Source: Spirochaetales bacterium (GTDB lineage: Bacteria; Spirochaetota; Spirochaetia; JAFGXN01). Taken from it: a stretch of DNA of 60,169 nucleotides. The stretch covers positions 1-60,169 of the forward strand of contig JAFGXN010000131.1 in NCBI GenBank assembly GCA_016936615.1, given 5' to 3'. Positions 52,366 through 60,169 of this stretch are shown in pieces. Position numbers and translations under genes: made by a program. Within the stretch, counting starts at the first letter, position 1. Every line of letters starts with the position of its first letter. The notes beneath the pieces were generated by a model. The model did no database searches and was not told the DNA's origin. It saw only the letters and a list, made by a program, of their open reading frames with translations.

Positions 52366-54351
52366 CTAGCCATCTATTTTTATTCCAGCTGAATCTTCCT
52401 CAACATCAGGAAGATCTTCACTAGCTTGATCCTCTTCTGGCGCATCTCCACTACTCTGAGGAACAGAATATCCCTCAAGAATATCAACATTTGAAGATGG
52501 ATCTGGCATTTTCTTCATTACAAACTCAACACGTCTATTCTTCCACCACACTGAAGGGTCAGTAGTAGAAACAATAGGAAATCTCCCACCATATGCAGAA
52601 GTAACAATGACCTCTTGGGGTATTCCGTTTTTAACCAGATACGCTTTTACTGTCTTATTTCTATTCTCGGTTAAAGGAACAAGAATCAACTCTTCCTCGT
52701 CCCAAGCAGCACTTCCAGGAGTAAAAACATTTAATGCATGCCCCTCTAATTCAAGAAGAAATCCAGGATACTTCTTGTAAATCTCGACAACCCTATCCAT
52801 AGAGCTAAGATTTATATTAAACTGCTCTTCACCAGCAGAATCCAACTCATATTGGTAAGCCTCGAAGACAATATTAGGAACCATCAGATATAATTTACCA
52901 TCTTTTTCAACAACAAGAAGCTCTAAATCCACAGACTTCTCAAAGACAGCAACATTTCCACCAAAGTCTTTCACCTCAAGTTTCATCTGATACTGTTCAA
53001 TATTATCTGCAGGAAGATTAGATCCATCCTCTTTTGTTGCATCCCATGAGATCTGAGTAGAAGGATCACCCTTTCCAGTATATGTCCTTACAACATTTCC
53101 ATCATTATCAACAATTTCAAGTGTCCAGAACTCTACACCAATATTATCCATAGCGTCGACAGTGATAAAGACCTCACCATCTGCATCGCCTTTCTCAGTC
53201 TTTACAAAAGGATTAGCTCTAGTAGCAAGACCCAACTCAGGAGGAGTATTGTCAACGTAGAAAGAGTCCTTTATTGTCGGTCTATTTCCATGATTATATT
53301 GAACAAAATACTCAAAATCATAGAGACCTTCAGGCAACAACTGCCCATTCTTATATATTCCATCAAGAACAATCTGCTGTGGCAAATTATTATCTCCAGA
53401 AACCTGCAAAACAATCTCTTGAGTCTCTGAATCTCTCAAAGACCACTGCCACAGTGAGTAGTTCTTCTCATACTCATGATACAACTTAATATCCAAAGTC
53501 TTATTAGGACCAGTTCCATTTGGAGAAAAACCTTGACTGTAGTAAACAGCAGTAATCTCAGTAGGAGTTGTATCTTTTACAATATTCTCAAACTTAATGA
53601 TTCCCGATTTGTTACCAGCAAGGTCCTCTGCTTGAATTTCATAAGAGTAGACACCATCAGCGACATTCATAGCCCTATCATCAGTTCCGTCCCAGAGAAT
53701 ATCCTTAGGCTCATCATCAATAAATCTGAAAGACCTGACAACCTGACCATTTGCATCTCTGATAAATGCTCGCCATAATCTCTCTTTAGATCCTTTTTGC
53801 TTAATCTCAAATGTATCTAGCAATCCATCAGCATTTGGAGAAAAGACATTTAGCTCAGGCTTAGCAATTTCCACGCTAGGTACATTTGTATCCACAACAA
53901 AGGTTCCAGCCTTTAACTCAGTTCGATTCTTCGACGAGTCAACAACCCAGATGCTTACAGTATACTCACCATCAGCAACAACCTTGCCATTGTCATCTTT
54001 TCCATCCCAGAAAATTTTCTTAGCTAAATCGAATTTTTCAAATTTCCTAAAAAAAGCAACAAAATTACTTAAATCATTTTGACCTTTCTCTGTATGTTCT
54101 TTAACTTTCTGTCCATTAGAATTCTTGATAACGTATCCATACTCGGGGATATAACCTTTTTCACTCTTTACAACAATATTTACATTGAAAGCTATTACCC
54201 CAGTATCCTGAACGCCATCATCATTTGGAGAAATATATATAATATCTGATTCTGCCTTAACTACCGGCATCTCCTTATTACTTGCTCCAAAAACAACATT
54301 TCCAAATACGAAAAGAAAAATAAAGGCTAAAAAATACTTATTATTTTTCAT
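52366..54351 (-). CDS. FlgD-like-repeat protein with OmpA-type C-terminal domain
   Basis: The start is the ATG at 54351 (MKNNKYFLAFIF) behind GGAGG, giving 661 residues with a signal peptide ending at FGAS. Four FlgD-Ig-like units are visible, each opening with a SPNxDGxxDT-type loop (YISPNDDGVQDTG, VFSPNADGLLDTF, GFSPNGTGPNKTL and a KTEKGDADGEVF variant). Each closes with a WDGxDxxGxxVADGxY-type turn (IFWDGKDDNGKVVADGEYT, ILWDGTDDRAMNVADGVYS). The last 150 residues form an OmpA-like domain (VVEIYKKYPGFLLELEGHA to WWKNRRVEFVMKK), which normally grips peptidoglycan. It is therefore a periplasmic spacer or envelope-anchoring protein of a kind common in treponemes. It is a single gene with its own terminator. 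Confidence 0.88.
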   Translation of the reverse strand: MKNNKYFLAFIFLFVFGNVVFGASNKEMPVVKAESDIIYISPNDDGVQDTGVIAFNVNIVVKSEKGYIPEYGYVIKNSNGQKVKEHTEKGQNDLSNFVAFFRKFEKFDLAKKIFWDGKDDNGKVVADGEYTVSIWVVDSSKNRTELKAGTFVVDTNVPSVEIAKPELNVFSPNADGLLDTFEIKQKGSKERLWRAFIRDANGQVVRSFRFIDDEPKDILWDGTDDRAMNVADGVYSYEIQAEDLAGNKSGIIKFENIVKDTTPTEITAVYYSQGFSPNGTGPNKTLDIKLYHEYEKNYSLWQWSLRDSETQEIVLQVSGDNNLPQQIVLDGIYKNGQLLPEGLYDFEYFVQYNHGNRPTIKDSFYVDNTPPELGLATRANPFVKTEKGDADGEVFITVDAMDNIGVEFWTLEIVDNDGNVVRTYTGKGDPSTQISWDATKEDGSNLPADNIEQYQMKLEVKDFGGNVAVFEKSVDLELLVVEKDGKLYLMVPNIVFEAYQYELDSAGEEQFNINLSSMDRVVEIYKKYPGFLLELEGHALNVFTPGSAAWDEEELILVPLTENRNKTVKAYLVKNGIPQEVIVTSAYGGRFPIVSTTDPSVWWKNRRVEFVMKKMPDPSSNVDILEGYSVPQSSGDAPEEDQASEDLPDVEEDSAGIKIDG

Positions 54352-54467
54352 AAAATCCTCCACTACTTTGACTATATCCCATTTTTTCCAATATTAAAAG
54401 CAAAAAAATCCTAAATTATCCAATCACCAAGATATTTAAGCTCCGCGCGGGAGCCTAAATCAAGATA

Positions 54468-56891
54468 CTAATCTACCTTCAACCCAAATCCAGCCTTCTC
54501 AAGAGACTTAACAACCTGATTGTAAGAGTTCTCAAGAAACTCCCTTGTCAAAGTTGCAGCTCTATCCTGAAAGACGGTTCGAACAGTAACATATTTCTTA
54601 GAAGAATCCTCCGGTTCAAAGATATCCGCAATCTTCACAGAAGCAATCTCCTTAATCTTCACCTTAGAGACAACCTCCACAAGCCTTGCTACTGGCTCGC
54701 CGGAAGGAACAACCACAGTACAATCAAAGGTCGAAGATGGGAACTTTGGCAACGGCAGATACTTCACATTGCTCGACAACTCGACATCCATCACATTTGA
54801 CAAATCTACCACCGCAAGGCTCAAAAATCCCTTCATCTTGAACTCAGACATCAGACTTGGATGGACAGTAAAGATCTGCGCAAAAGGCTTGCCCATCGCA
54901 GAGACTCCAACATTCTCAAACGGATGAATCCCCACCCATGAAGAAGGAACAATCTGCTCAAGACTCTTCTGCTCAAATCTAGGCCGCAACCTCAACACAG
55001 AACATAGCTCTTCAATCTTATCCTGAAGCTCCATAAATGGTGTAGCCTTCTTACTAAAAGCTCCCACAAGAAGTACCGGCTTCTCGACAGCAAACTCACC
55101 ACCAGCATGATAACTGCGCCCAAACTCAAAAAACCTAAAATCAGAATAATTCTTCACATTCTCAGCACAAGCCTTCAAGACCCCAGGAATCAACGACGGT
55201 CTCATCCTATCCGCGTCACGCGAAATCGAATTGACAAGCACAAGCTCCTCGTTCAACTCAGGCCACTGAGCCTTCTTCAAAAGAGCCTCACCGACCATCG
55301 GATATGTCATAATCTCAAGAGCCTTGTATGAATAGACAAGGAAATCCTTGATTCGTCGTTCTTTCTGCTTCGCAGGAGAGAGCCTCACTGTAGTTAGCGA
55401 AGACTCTGGCGCAACTGGTGTAATATTATCAAACCCGATAATTCTACCGATTTCTTCTATAATATCAGCTTCACAGGAGACATCCTTTGTAGCTCTGAAG
55501 CTTGGAACAGTTATAGAGAGCTTATCGCCTTTTTTTTCTACCAAAAAAGCTAATCTTTGCAAGATATCAACAATTTCAGCTTCGTCAACAAATATTCCTA
55601 AGGTATCAGTTATTGTCTTAGCCGAAGTAGTAATCATCACAGGAGAGTAAGGCTTTGAATCAACTCCGCCGAACTCAATATCTCCCTCGACAACAGCATC
55701 CGGACAGATCTGACAAATCAAATCAATAATTCTGTACATAGCAAGTTTACACTGCTGACTATCAAGGTGCTTCTCAAATCTCAATGAAGAATCAGTTCTA
55801 AGTCCAATTCGAGTAGAAGTCTTTCTAATCATTGCATCAACCCAATTTGCAGTCTCAATAAATAGCTCTGTTGTAGAATCAGAGACTCCACTATTCAAGC
55901 CACCCATAATTCCTGCAATTGCAAGAGGACGTTCTGCATCACAGACCATGCTGTCTGTCGGCTCAAGGTTTCTCACAGCTTCATCAAGTGTTACAAACTC
56001 TTTATCTTCGCCAGCCTGGCGTATAACAATCTTATTACCTTTTATCTCACTCAAATCAAAGATGTGGTTAGGCATTCCAAGCTCAAGCATTACAAAGTTG
56101 GAAATATCAACAATGTTATTGATCGATCTCAAACCAGCAGAAGATAATCTATTCTTCAACCAGTCTGGACTCTGTCCAACCTTGACATTTTTCACAACCG
56201 CAGAGCAATAAGCTAGGCAGGCAGTTCCATCTTCGATAACTCGCTCAACTTGAGATTTGCCCTTAACAATCTTAGACTCAATCGCAGACTTCCACTCAGC
56301 AGAGAAAGGATCTTTCAACTCTTTCTTGAAAACGGTTGCAAACTCTCTAGCCATTCCATAATGACCCCAGAGATCAGGTCTATGAGTAATTGATTTGTTA
56401 TCAATGTCAAAAATTATATCTGTTTCAATGCCAAGATATTTGCTCAAAGGCATGCCGACTGGTGCGTCTTCAGGAAATTCCTTCAATCCGTAATCATCAT
56501 CCCCGATTGCAAGCTCTGTCTCGCCACAAAGCATTCCACAACTCTCGACACCACGAATCTTCCGTGGCTCAATGGCAAAATCCCCCGGAAGAACCGCCCA
56601 GACTGGCGCATATGGAACTAGAATCCCAGGTCTAACATTTGGTGCGCCACAGACAATAGTCGCACTCTCGCCGTTGCCAAGGTCTACAGTCGCCAACCTT
56701 AATTTATCAGCAGAAGGATGAGGCTCTACCCCAGTTACCTTCACGATTTTTACCAAATCAAAATATTGATTTATAGCCTCTACCTTCTCAACTTCACAAG
56801 TAGCAAGGGTGAATTTCTCTCCAAGCTCCTGCTTAGTAATATTTTCAGGCAGATCTACATATTGTTTAATCCAATTTATCGAAACAAGCAC
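54468..56891 (-). CDS. pheT: Phenylalanyl-tRNA synthetase beta subunit
   Basis: An 807-residue subunit of the heterotetrameric enzyme. It has the EMAP-like tRNA-binding domain at about residues 40-150 (LVKIVKVTGVEPHPSADKLR), then B3/B4 editing, B5, core and C-terminal ferredoxin-fold anticodon-binding domains (LPKFPSSTFDCTVVVPSGE). It starts with GTG behind AGGAG, 17 bases after pheS. The 3' end has only a short hairpin (GCTCC/GGAGC, 54440-54454) without a clear T tract. Confidence 0.95.
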   Translation of the reverse strand: MLVSINWIKQYVDLPENITKQELGEKFTLATCEVEKVEAINQYFDLVKIVKVTGVEPHPSADKLRLATVDLGNGESATIVCGAPNVRPGILVPYAPVWAVLPGDFAIEPRKIRGVESCGMLCGETELAIGDDDYGLKEFPEDAPVGMPLSKYLGIETDIIFDIDNKSITHRPDLWGHYGMAREFATVFKKELKDPFSAEWKSAIESKIVKGKSQVERVIEDGTACLAYCSAVVKNVKVGQSPDWLKNRLSSAGLRSINNIVDISNFVMLELGMPNHIFDLSEIKGNKIVIRQAGEDKEFVTLDEAVRNLEPTDSMVCDAERPLAIAGIMGGLNSGVSDSTTELFIETANWVDAMIRKTSTRIGLRTDSSLRFEKHLDSQQCKLAMYRIIDLICQICPDAVVEGDIEFGGVDSKPYSPVMITTSAKTITDTLGIFVDEAEIVDILQRLAFLVEKKGDKLSITVPSFRATKDVSCEADIIEEIGRIIGFDNITPVAPESSLTTVRLSPAKQKERRIKDFLVYSYKALEIMTYPMVGEALLKKAQWPELNEELVLVNSISRDADRMRPSLIPGVLKACAENVKNYSDFRFFEFGRSYHAGGEFAVEKPVLLVGAFSKKATPFMELQDKIEELCSVLRLRPRFEQKSLEQIVPSSWVGIHPFENVGVSAMGKPFAQIFTVHPSLMSEFKMKGFLSLAVVDLSNVMDVELSSNVKYLPLPKFPSSTFDCTVVVPSGEPVARLVEVVSKVKIKEIASVKIADIFEPEDSSKKYVTVRTVFQDRAATLTREFLENSYNQVVKSLEKAGFGLKVD

Positions 56892-56908
56892 AGTATTCTC
56901 CTTTTTCC

Positions 56909-57952
56909 TTAAAACTCAGCGAACTGAGAGACAAATCTCAAATCGCCGCTATGAAGATTTCTTATATCATCAATCCCGTATCGCATCATAACCAATCTAT
57001 CAAGACCAAGTCCGAACGCAAAACCATTGTACTTCGAAGTATCAATATTTCCGTACTTAAGAACATTTGGATGAACCATACCGCAAGGAAGAAGCTCAAC
57101 CCAACCAGACTGCTTACAGACACTACAACCTTTACCACCACAGATTAGACACTCAATATCTAGCTCAAATCCCGGCTCAACAAATGGGAAAAACCCAGGT
57201 CTAAGTCGTACATTAGTCTCTTTTTTAAAGATTTCACTCAATAAAGTCTTCATAAAATAGATTAAATTCGCAACAGAGATATTCTCTCCGACCATCATTC
57301 CTTCAAGCTGGTGAAAGACCATCTCATGACTCGCATCTGTAGCCTCACATCGGAAGACCTTACCAGGGCCGACAAACTTGAAAGGAGGTTGCTTAGACTC
57401 CATACCTCGAACCTGGATTGAAGAAGTATGAGTTCGAAGCAAATGCTTCATATCCTTGAACCAGAAAGTATCTTGCATATCACGAGCTGGATGATTTGCT
57501 GGAATATTCAAGGCCTCAAAGTTATGGTAATCATCTTCTATATGTGGTCCATCAAGAATATCAAACCCCATTGACACGAAAATATCTTCAATCTCACGCT
57601 GAATAGCTGAAACAGGGTGAAACCCGGCAGAAGAGAGACCCTTATCCTGCAAAGAGGATCTCAAACTAATATCAATCTTCTTTTTCTCAAGATTCTTATT
57701 TATCTCCTCCAACTCAAACGACTTAATCTTCTCTGTAATCATCTGCTCAACTTCACCCTTGAGCAAATTAGAATCCTTTCCAACCTGTTGCTTTGTCTCT
57801 ACGTCAGCATCTTTAAGCGACTTGAGAATCAACCCGATCTTACCAGACTTCCCGACATACTCCGACTTCAAGTTCATCAAACTAGCCTTATCTTTTACTT
57901 GAGAAAAAGCCAATTCAAACTCATCTTTAATCTTTTGAACAATCTCTACCAT
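56909..57952 (-). CDS. pheS: Phenylalanyl-tRNA synthetase alpha subunit
   Basis: I place the start at the ATG at 57952 (MVEIVQKIKDEFEL), preceded by TATGGAG; the track ORF adds 11 residues. The product has 347 residues, the usual length. It is the catalytic class II subunit. The N-terminal coiled coil is about residues 1-95 (LNKNLEKKK-like wording as INKNLEKKKIDIS). Motif 1 is HPVSAIQREIEDIFVSMGF, motif 2 is KVFRCEATDASHEMVFHQLEG, and motif 3 is GFAFGLGLDRLVMMRYGI. The insert CLICGGKGCSVCKQSGWVE carries four Cys, a zinc-type knuckle seen in some PheS proteins. Operon with pheT. Confidence 0.96.
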   Translation of the reverse strand: MVEIVQKIKDEFELAFSQVKDKASLMNLKSEYVGKSGKIGLILKSLKDADVETKQQVGKDSNLLKGEVEQMITEKIKSFELEEINKNLEKKKIDISLRSSLQDKGLSSAGFHPVSAIQREIEDIFVSMGFDILDGPHIEDDYHNFEALNIPANHPARDMQDTFWFKDMKHLLRTHTSSIQVRGMESKQPPFKFVGPGKVFRCEATDASHEMVFHQLEGMMVGENISVANLIYFMKTLLSEIFKKETNVRLRPGFFPFVEPGFELDIECLICGGKGCSVCKQSGWVELLPCGMVHPNVLKYGNIDTSKYNGFAFGLGLDRLVMMRYGIDDIRNLHSGDLRFVSQFAEF

Positions 57953-58006
57953 TTCTAGAACTCCATATTTGTTGCAATTTACCAATCATGGTAAAAGCAT
58001 ATTTTG

Positions 58007-59335
58007 CTATTTTCTCTTCCTAACAGGAATTAAATTCTTAAAAAACGAACCAAGCCCGGACAGCAAATAGAAAGGCAAGGCAAAGGCAATAATCTGAACA
58101 TTATCCTGATCAACAACACCTACCAAGTTCAAGACTAAAGCAGATATTGCAGCTAGCGCAAAGGCTAAACTAAAAACAATCAAGAGAATCCTACCCTTCT
58201 TTGAACCAGCAGCATACATAATACTAAAAACAAAAAGTAGAATAACCCCAGGATTTATAAAAGCTATATTCATATTGTTATAAGTAACATCATGATCTGT
58301 AAAAGTCATCATGTAAAATAAAACAAACCCCATTATAAACAAGAAAAAATAGAATAAGGCATAATACAATCCACCAACAACCCGAAAGAACTTCATCTTA
58401 TTGCCTTTTGACAAGAGAAAAGCCCCAAGGAAGCCAAAACCCAGCCCGGCAAGAAGAGAAAGAATCCAGGAATTAGCTCGTCTATCTTTGTCAAGAAAAG
58501 GAACCGCCTCTGGCAAAGCCTTAGGAATCACTGTCTTGACAAGCTTTCTATTCACGCCATTCTTATCAGTATATTTAAAATCTGCTATAAAATCCTTAAT
58601 CTCAGCTGGAAGATACATCTCTTCCCAGACAGTCACAGGTCTATCTATAACACCACCCTGCAAGAAATTAAGCATAAAATCCACAAGATATGAGCCTCTC
58701 ATAGATCTCCGAGCATGATCTCTGATTGTCATCCGAGCAGGAATTGCCTTAGCAGTAGAAGCAAGCTGACCACCAGTTGCGACATCTATAATATCTCTAA
58801 GAATTGTTGCACAATTGTTGTTATAATGGTGATACAGATAGATATGATTCTCAGGCTCTGCATTCATCTCCAAGAACTTAGCAATCTGCCACTTCACCTC
58901 AGGAAGAAAATCCAACTCCTGAAGAACAATCGAACGATTCGCATGAACATATGCAGTCTGATGGTATTTTGCATTACTAGAACCAACTAAGAAGTTGAGC
59001 CTGCCCTGTATAAAATTCTTAGCAAAATCCTCATCCCCCATGGAAAATATCCCATAGTCATATGAGGTAGAACCCAACCATCTTGGATTAGCTCTATCCG
59101 AGAGATCATATCTCTCCACCACTATAGCAGCATGCCCCCACCAACTGTAGAGATTCTTAACCCCAACATCAGGACTTGCAGAGAAGTAATAAATTTTCAA
59201 ACCCTCTCCAGTCTTTGCAGCCCCAGCTTCGAGAGCAGGCCAATTATCATACGGATTAAAATTAGTAACAACATCCTCTGCAGAGACTAACCCTGCAATC
59301 AAAATAAAAAATGTCAAAAATAGATTTTTTCTCAT
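58007..59335 (-). CDS. DUF4105 membrane protein
   Basis: A 442-residue exported and membrane-anchored protein. A signal peptide (LFLTFFILIAGLVSA) is followed by a DUF4105-type domain of about 270 residues. It shows YYFSASPDVGVKNLYSWWGHAAIVVER, SYDYGIFSMGDEDFAKNFIQGRL and the pair HHYNNNCATILRDIID, where the Cys/His/Asn pattern recalls papain-like (NlpC-type) hydrolases. About five transmembrane helices form the C-terminal third (for example FRVVGGLYYALFYFFLFIMGFVLF). The family is frequent in Bacteroidota and spirochaetes; a periplasmic hydrolase acting on lipid or cell wall is possible but unproven. It lies upstream of pheS with a 54-base gap. Confidence 0.8.
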   Translation of the reverse strand: MRKNLFLTFFILIAGLVSAEDVVTNFNPYDNWPALEAGAAKTGEGLKIYYFSASPDVGVKNLYSWWGHAAIVVERYDLSDRANPRWLGSTSYDYGIFSMGDEDFAKNFIQGRLNFLVGSSNAKYHQTAYVHANRSIVLQELDFLPEVKWQIAKFLEMNAEPENHIYLYHHYNNNCATILRDIIDVATGGQLASTAKAIPARMTIRDHARRSMRGSYLVDFMLNFLQGGVIDRPVTVWEEMYLPAEIKDFIADFKYTDKNGVNRKLVKTVIPKALPEAVPFLDKDRRANSWILSLLAGLGFGFLGAFLLSKGNKMKFFRVVGGLYYALFYFFLFIMGFVLFYMMTFTDHDVTYNNMNIAFINPGVILLFVFSIMYAAGSKKGRILLIVFSLAFALAAISALVLNLVGVVDQDNVQIIAFALPFYLLSGLGSFFKNLIPVRKRK

Positions 59336-59434
59336 AATACTTCCTTGATTTTATAAAATTATACAGTTAAATGCATTTTTTTTCTATAAAAGAAGTTAAA
59401 AAAGCAACGTAAATTCTTTTTTTTAAAATAATAT

Positions 59435-59463
59435 TTTACGATTTGCCTCATCTATTATATAAT
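59435..59463 (+). promoter_or_regulatory. Promoter of the DUF2804 gene
   Basis: TTTACG (59435-59440), 17 bases, TATAAT (59458-59463). TAGGAG lies seven bases before the ATG at 59491. Confidence 0.7.
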
Positions 59464-59490
59464 ATCAATAAGCAAAATAGGAGATATTAC

Positions 59491-60169
59491 ATGTACAAAA
59501 TTATCGGAGAGAACAACAAAGTAAATTACGGATGCATCGATGAGCCAATCGAATGGAATTACAAAGACTTCAAGCTTCTTAATTTTTTTAATAAAGAGGT
59601 AAAAGGGCTAAAAAAGAAATTTGCCTACCACAAGTTCAACTACATAGGGGTTAGCTCAGATAAATACACATTTGGATTTGCAGCTGTTGACCTAGGCTAT
59701 GTCTACAACGTATTTGCCTTTCTCTACGAAGAAGGCAAAGGAATGCTCTTCTCATACGACAAGAAAGGTGCATTTCGCAAGAACAAATTTTCATTTCCTG
59801 ACAATCCAGACGAATATTTAATCGATTTTAAAACAAAAAAAGATGAATTAATCTTGATGAAATCTCACAAGAATAAAAAATTCGAGATTAAAGGCAATTT
59901 TGGAAAAAAATTCATATTTGAGGCAGATTTTAATTTTTCAATAGAAGAACACCACCCGCTACGAGTGCTAAACCCTTCTATCCCTACACGATGGACCTAC
60001 ACCGAAAAGTGTTCTCCACTTCGACCAAACAACATTGCAGTATACTTTGACGGAGAACAACTTGATATGCCAGCCTACAAGACAGTAGCAATCTACGACT
60101 GGTCAGGCGGTTACCTCAGACGTGAGACTAACTGGTACTGGGCAAGTATGGGTGGGATACTCGAAGACG
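59491..60169 (+). CDS. DUF2804-family protein, N-terminal part (gene runs off the right edge)
   Basis: This gene is not in the ORF track. From the ATG at 59491 (MYKIIGENNKVNYGCIDEPI) the frame stays open to the window end, 226 residues. TAGGAG precedes the start. It has no signal peptide. The family hallmark is visible near the end: YDWSGGYLRRETNWYWASMG, together with RWTYTEKCSPLRP. DUF2804 proteins are predicted beta-rich proteins distantly similar to lipocalin/AttH-type hydratases, without a proven function. It is divergent from the DUF4105 gene. The visible half is about two-thirds of the normal length. Confidence 0.8.
   Translation, partial: MYKIIGENNKVNYGCIDEPIEWNYKDFKLLNFFNKEVKGLKKKFAYHKFNYIGVSSDKYTFGFAAVDLGYVYNVFAFLYEEGKGMLFSYDKKGAFRKNKFSFPDNPDEYLIDFKTKKDELILMKSHKNKKFEIKGNFGKKFIFEADFNFSIEEHHPLRVLNPSIPTRWTYTEKCSPLRPNNIAVYFDGEQLDMPAYKTVAIYDWSGGYLRRETNWYWASMGGILED

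Noticed and set aside
1-60169. tRNA, rRNA, riboswitch, replication origin or prophage genes
   Set aside because: Reading both strands I found no T-arm-like GGTTCGAATCC context outside coding regions, no aptamer-like leader upstream of biosynthetic genes, no DnaA-box cluster and no phage or integrase proteins. A covariance-model search could still find small RNAs.

Overview
The window looks like chromosomal DNA of an AT-rich bacterium of the phylum Spirochaetota. The supporting signs are a CarD-ispF pair, an EF-G of the spirochaete/mitochondrial EFG1 type, an archaeal-type prolyl-tRNA synthetase, DUF2259, DUF4105 and DUF2804 proteins, many lipoproteins with lipobox signals, and a FlgD-like/OmpA periplasmic protein. 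I cannot name the genus. I see no tRNA, rRNA, CRISPR array, prophage or transposase gene.

Layout. 0-9.5 kb: a truncated lipoprotein, an aldo/keto reductase, malQ, carD-ispF, a RecA/KaiC-like ATPase, a purple-acid-phosphatase-like lipoprotein, EF-G and an alpha/beta hydrolase. 9.5-17.3 kb: a minus-strand operon (alanine dehydrogenase, SCP2-like protein, class III aminotransferase, split transketolase, second SCP2-like protein, then a VOC protein behind a terminator). It faces a TetR-lspA pair across a promoter carrying a perfect palindrome. 17.3-24.8 kb: a CPA2 antiporter with an EIIA-Ntr-like protein, an outer-membrane-type protein, a DEAD-box helicase and an M16 peptidase lipoprotein. 25-34 kb: surface and envelope genes, with one small and three large FN3-type lipoproteins and a barrel-like protein. 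34-43 kb: flavodiiron protein, a palindromic repeat array, proS, DUF2259, a polytopic membrane protein, a chemoreceptor, lgt and a ParA/FlhG-like ATPase. 43-46.7 kb: a tight operon ctp-rsmE-wecG-like-HAD. 46.7-51.4 kb: a MITE-like intergenic element, then a TetR regulator and a heterodimeric ABC exporter. 51.4-60.2 kb: purine nucleoside phosphorylase, FlgD/OmpA protein, pheS-pheT, DUF4105 and a truncated DUF2804 gene.

The most interesting unit is the 10-16 kb cassette. A transketolase, an aminotransferase and an alanine dehydrogenase together form a complete ketol-transfer/transamination/amino-donor-recycling module. That chemistry makes 2-amino-1,3-diols, and here it is interleaved with two lipid-carrier-like SCP2 proteins under a likely TetR switch. 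I propose, as inference only, that it makes an aminodiol or sphingoid-like lipid building block.

Two genome-wide habits also stand out. Several genes have a -10 box exactly six bases before an ATG with no Shine-Dalgarno sequence, which predicts leaderless mRNAs. A palindromic intergenic repeat family occurs at two distant sites.
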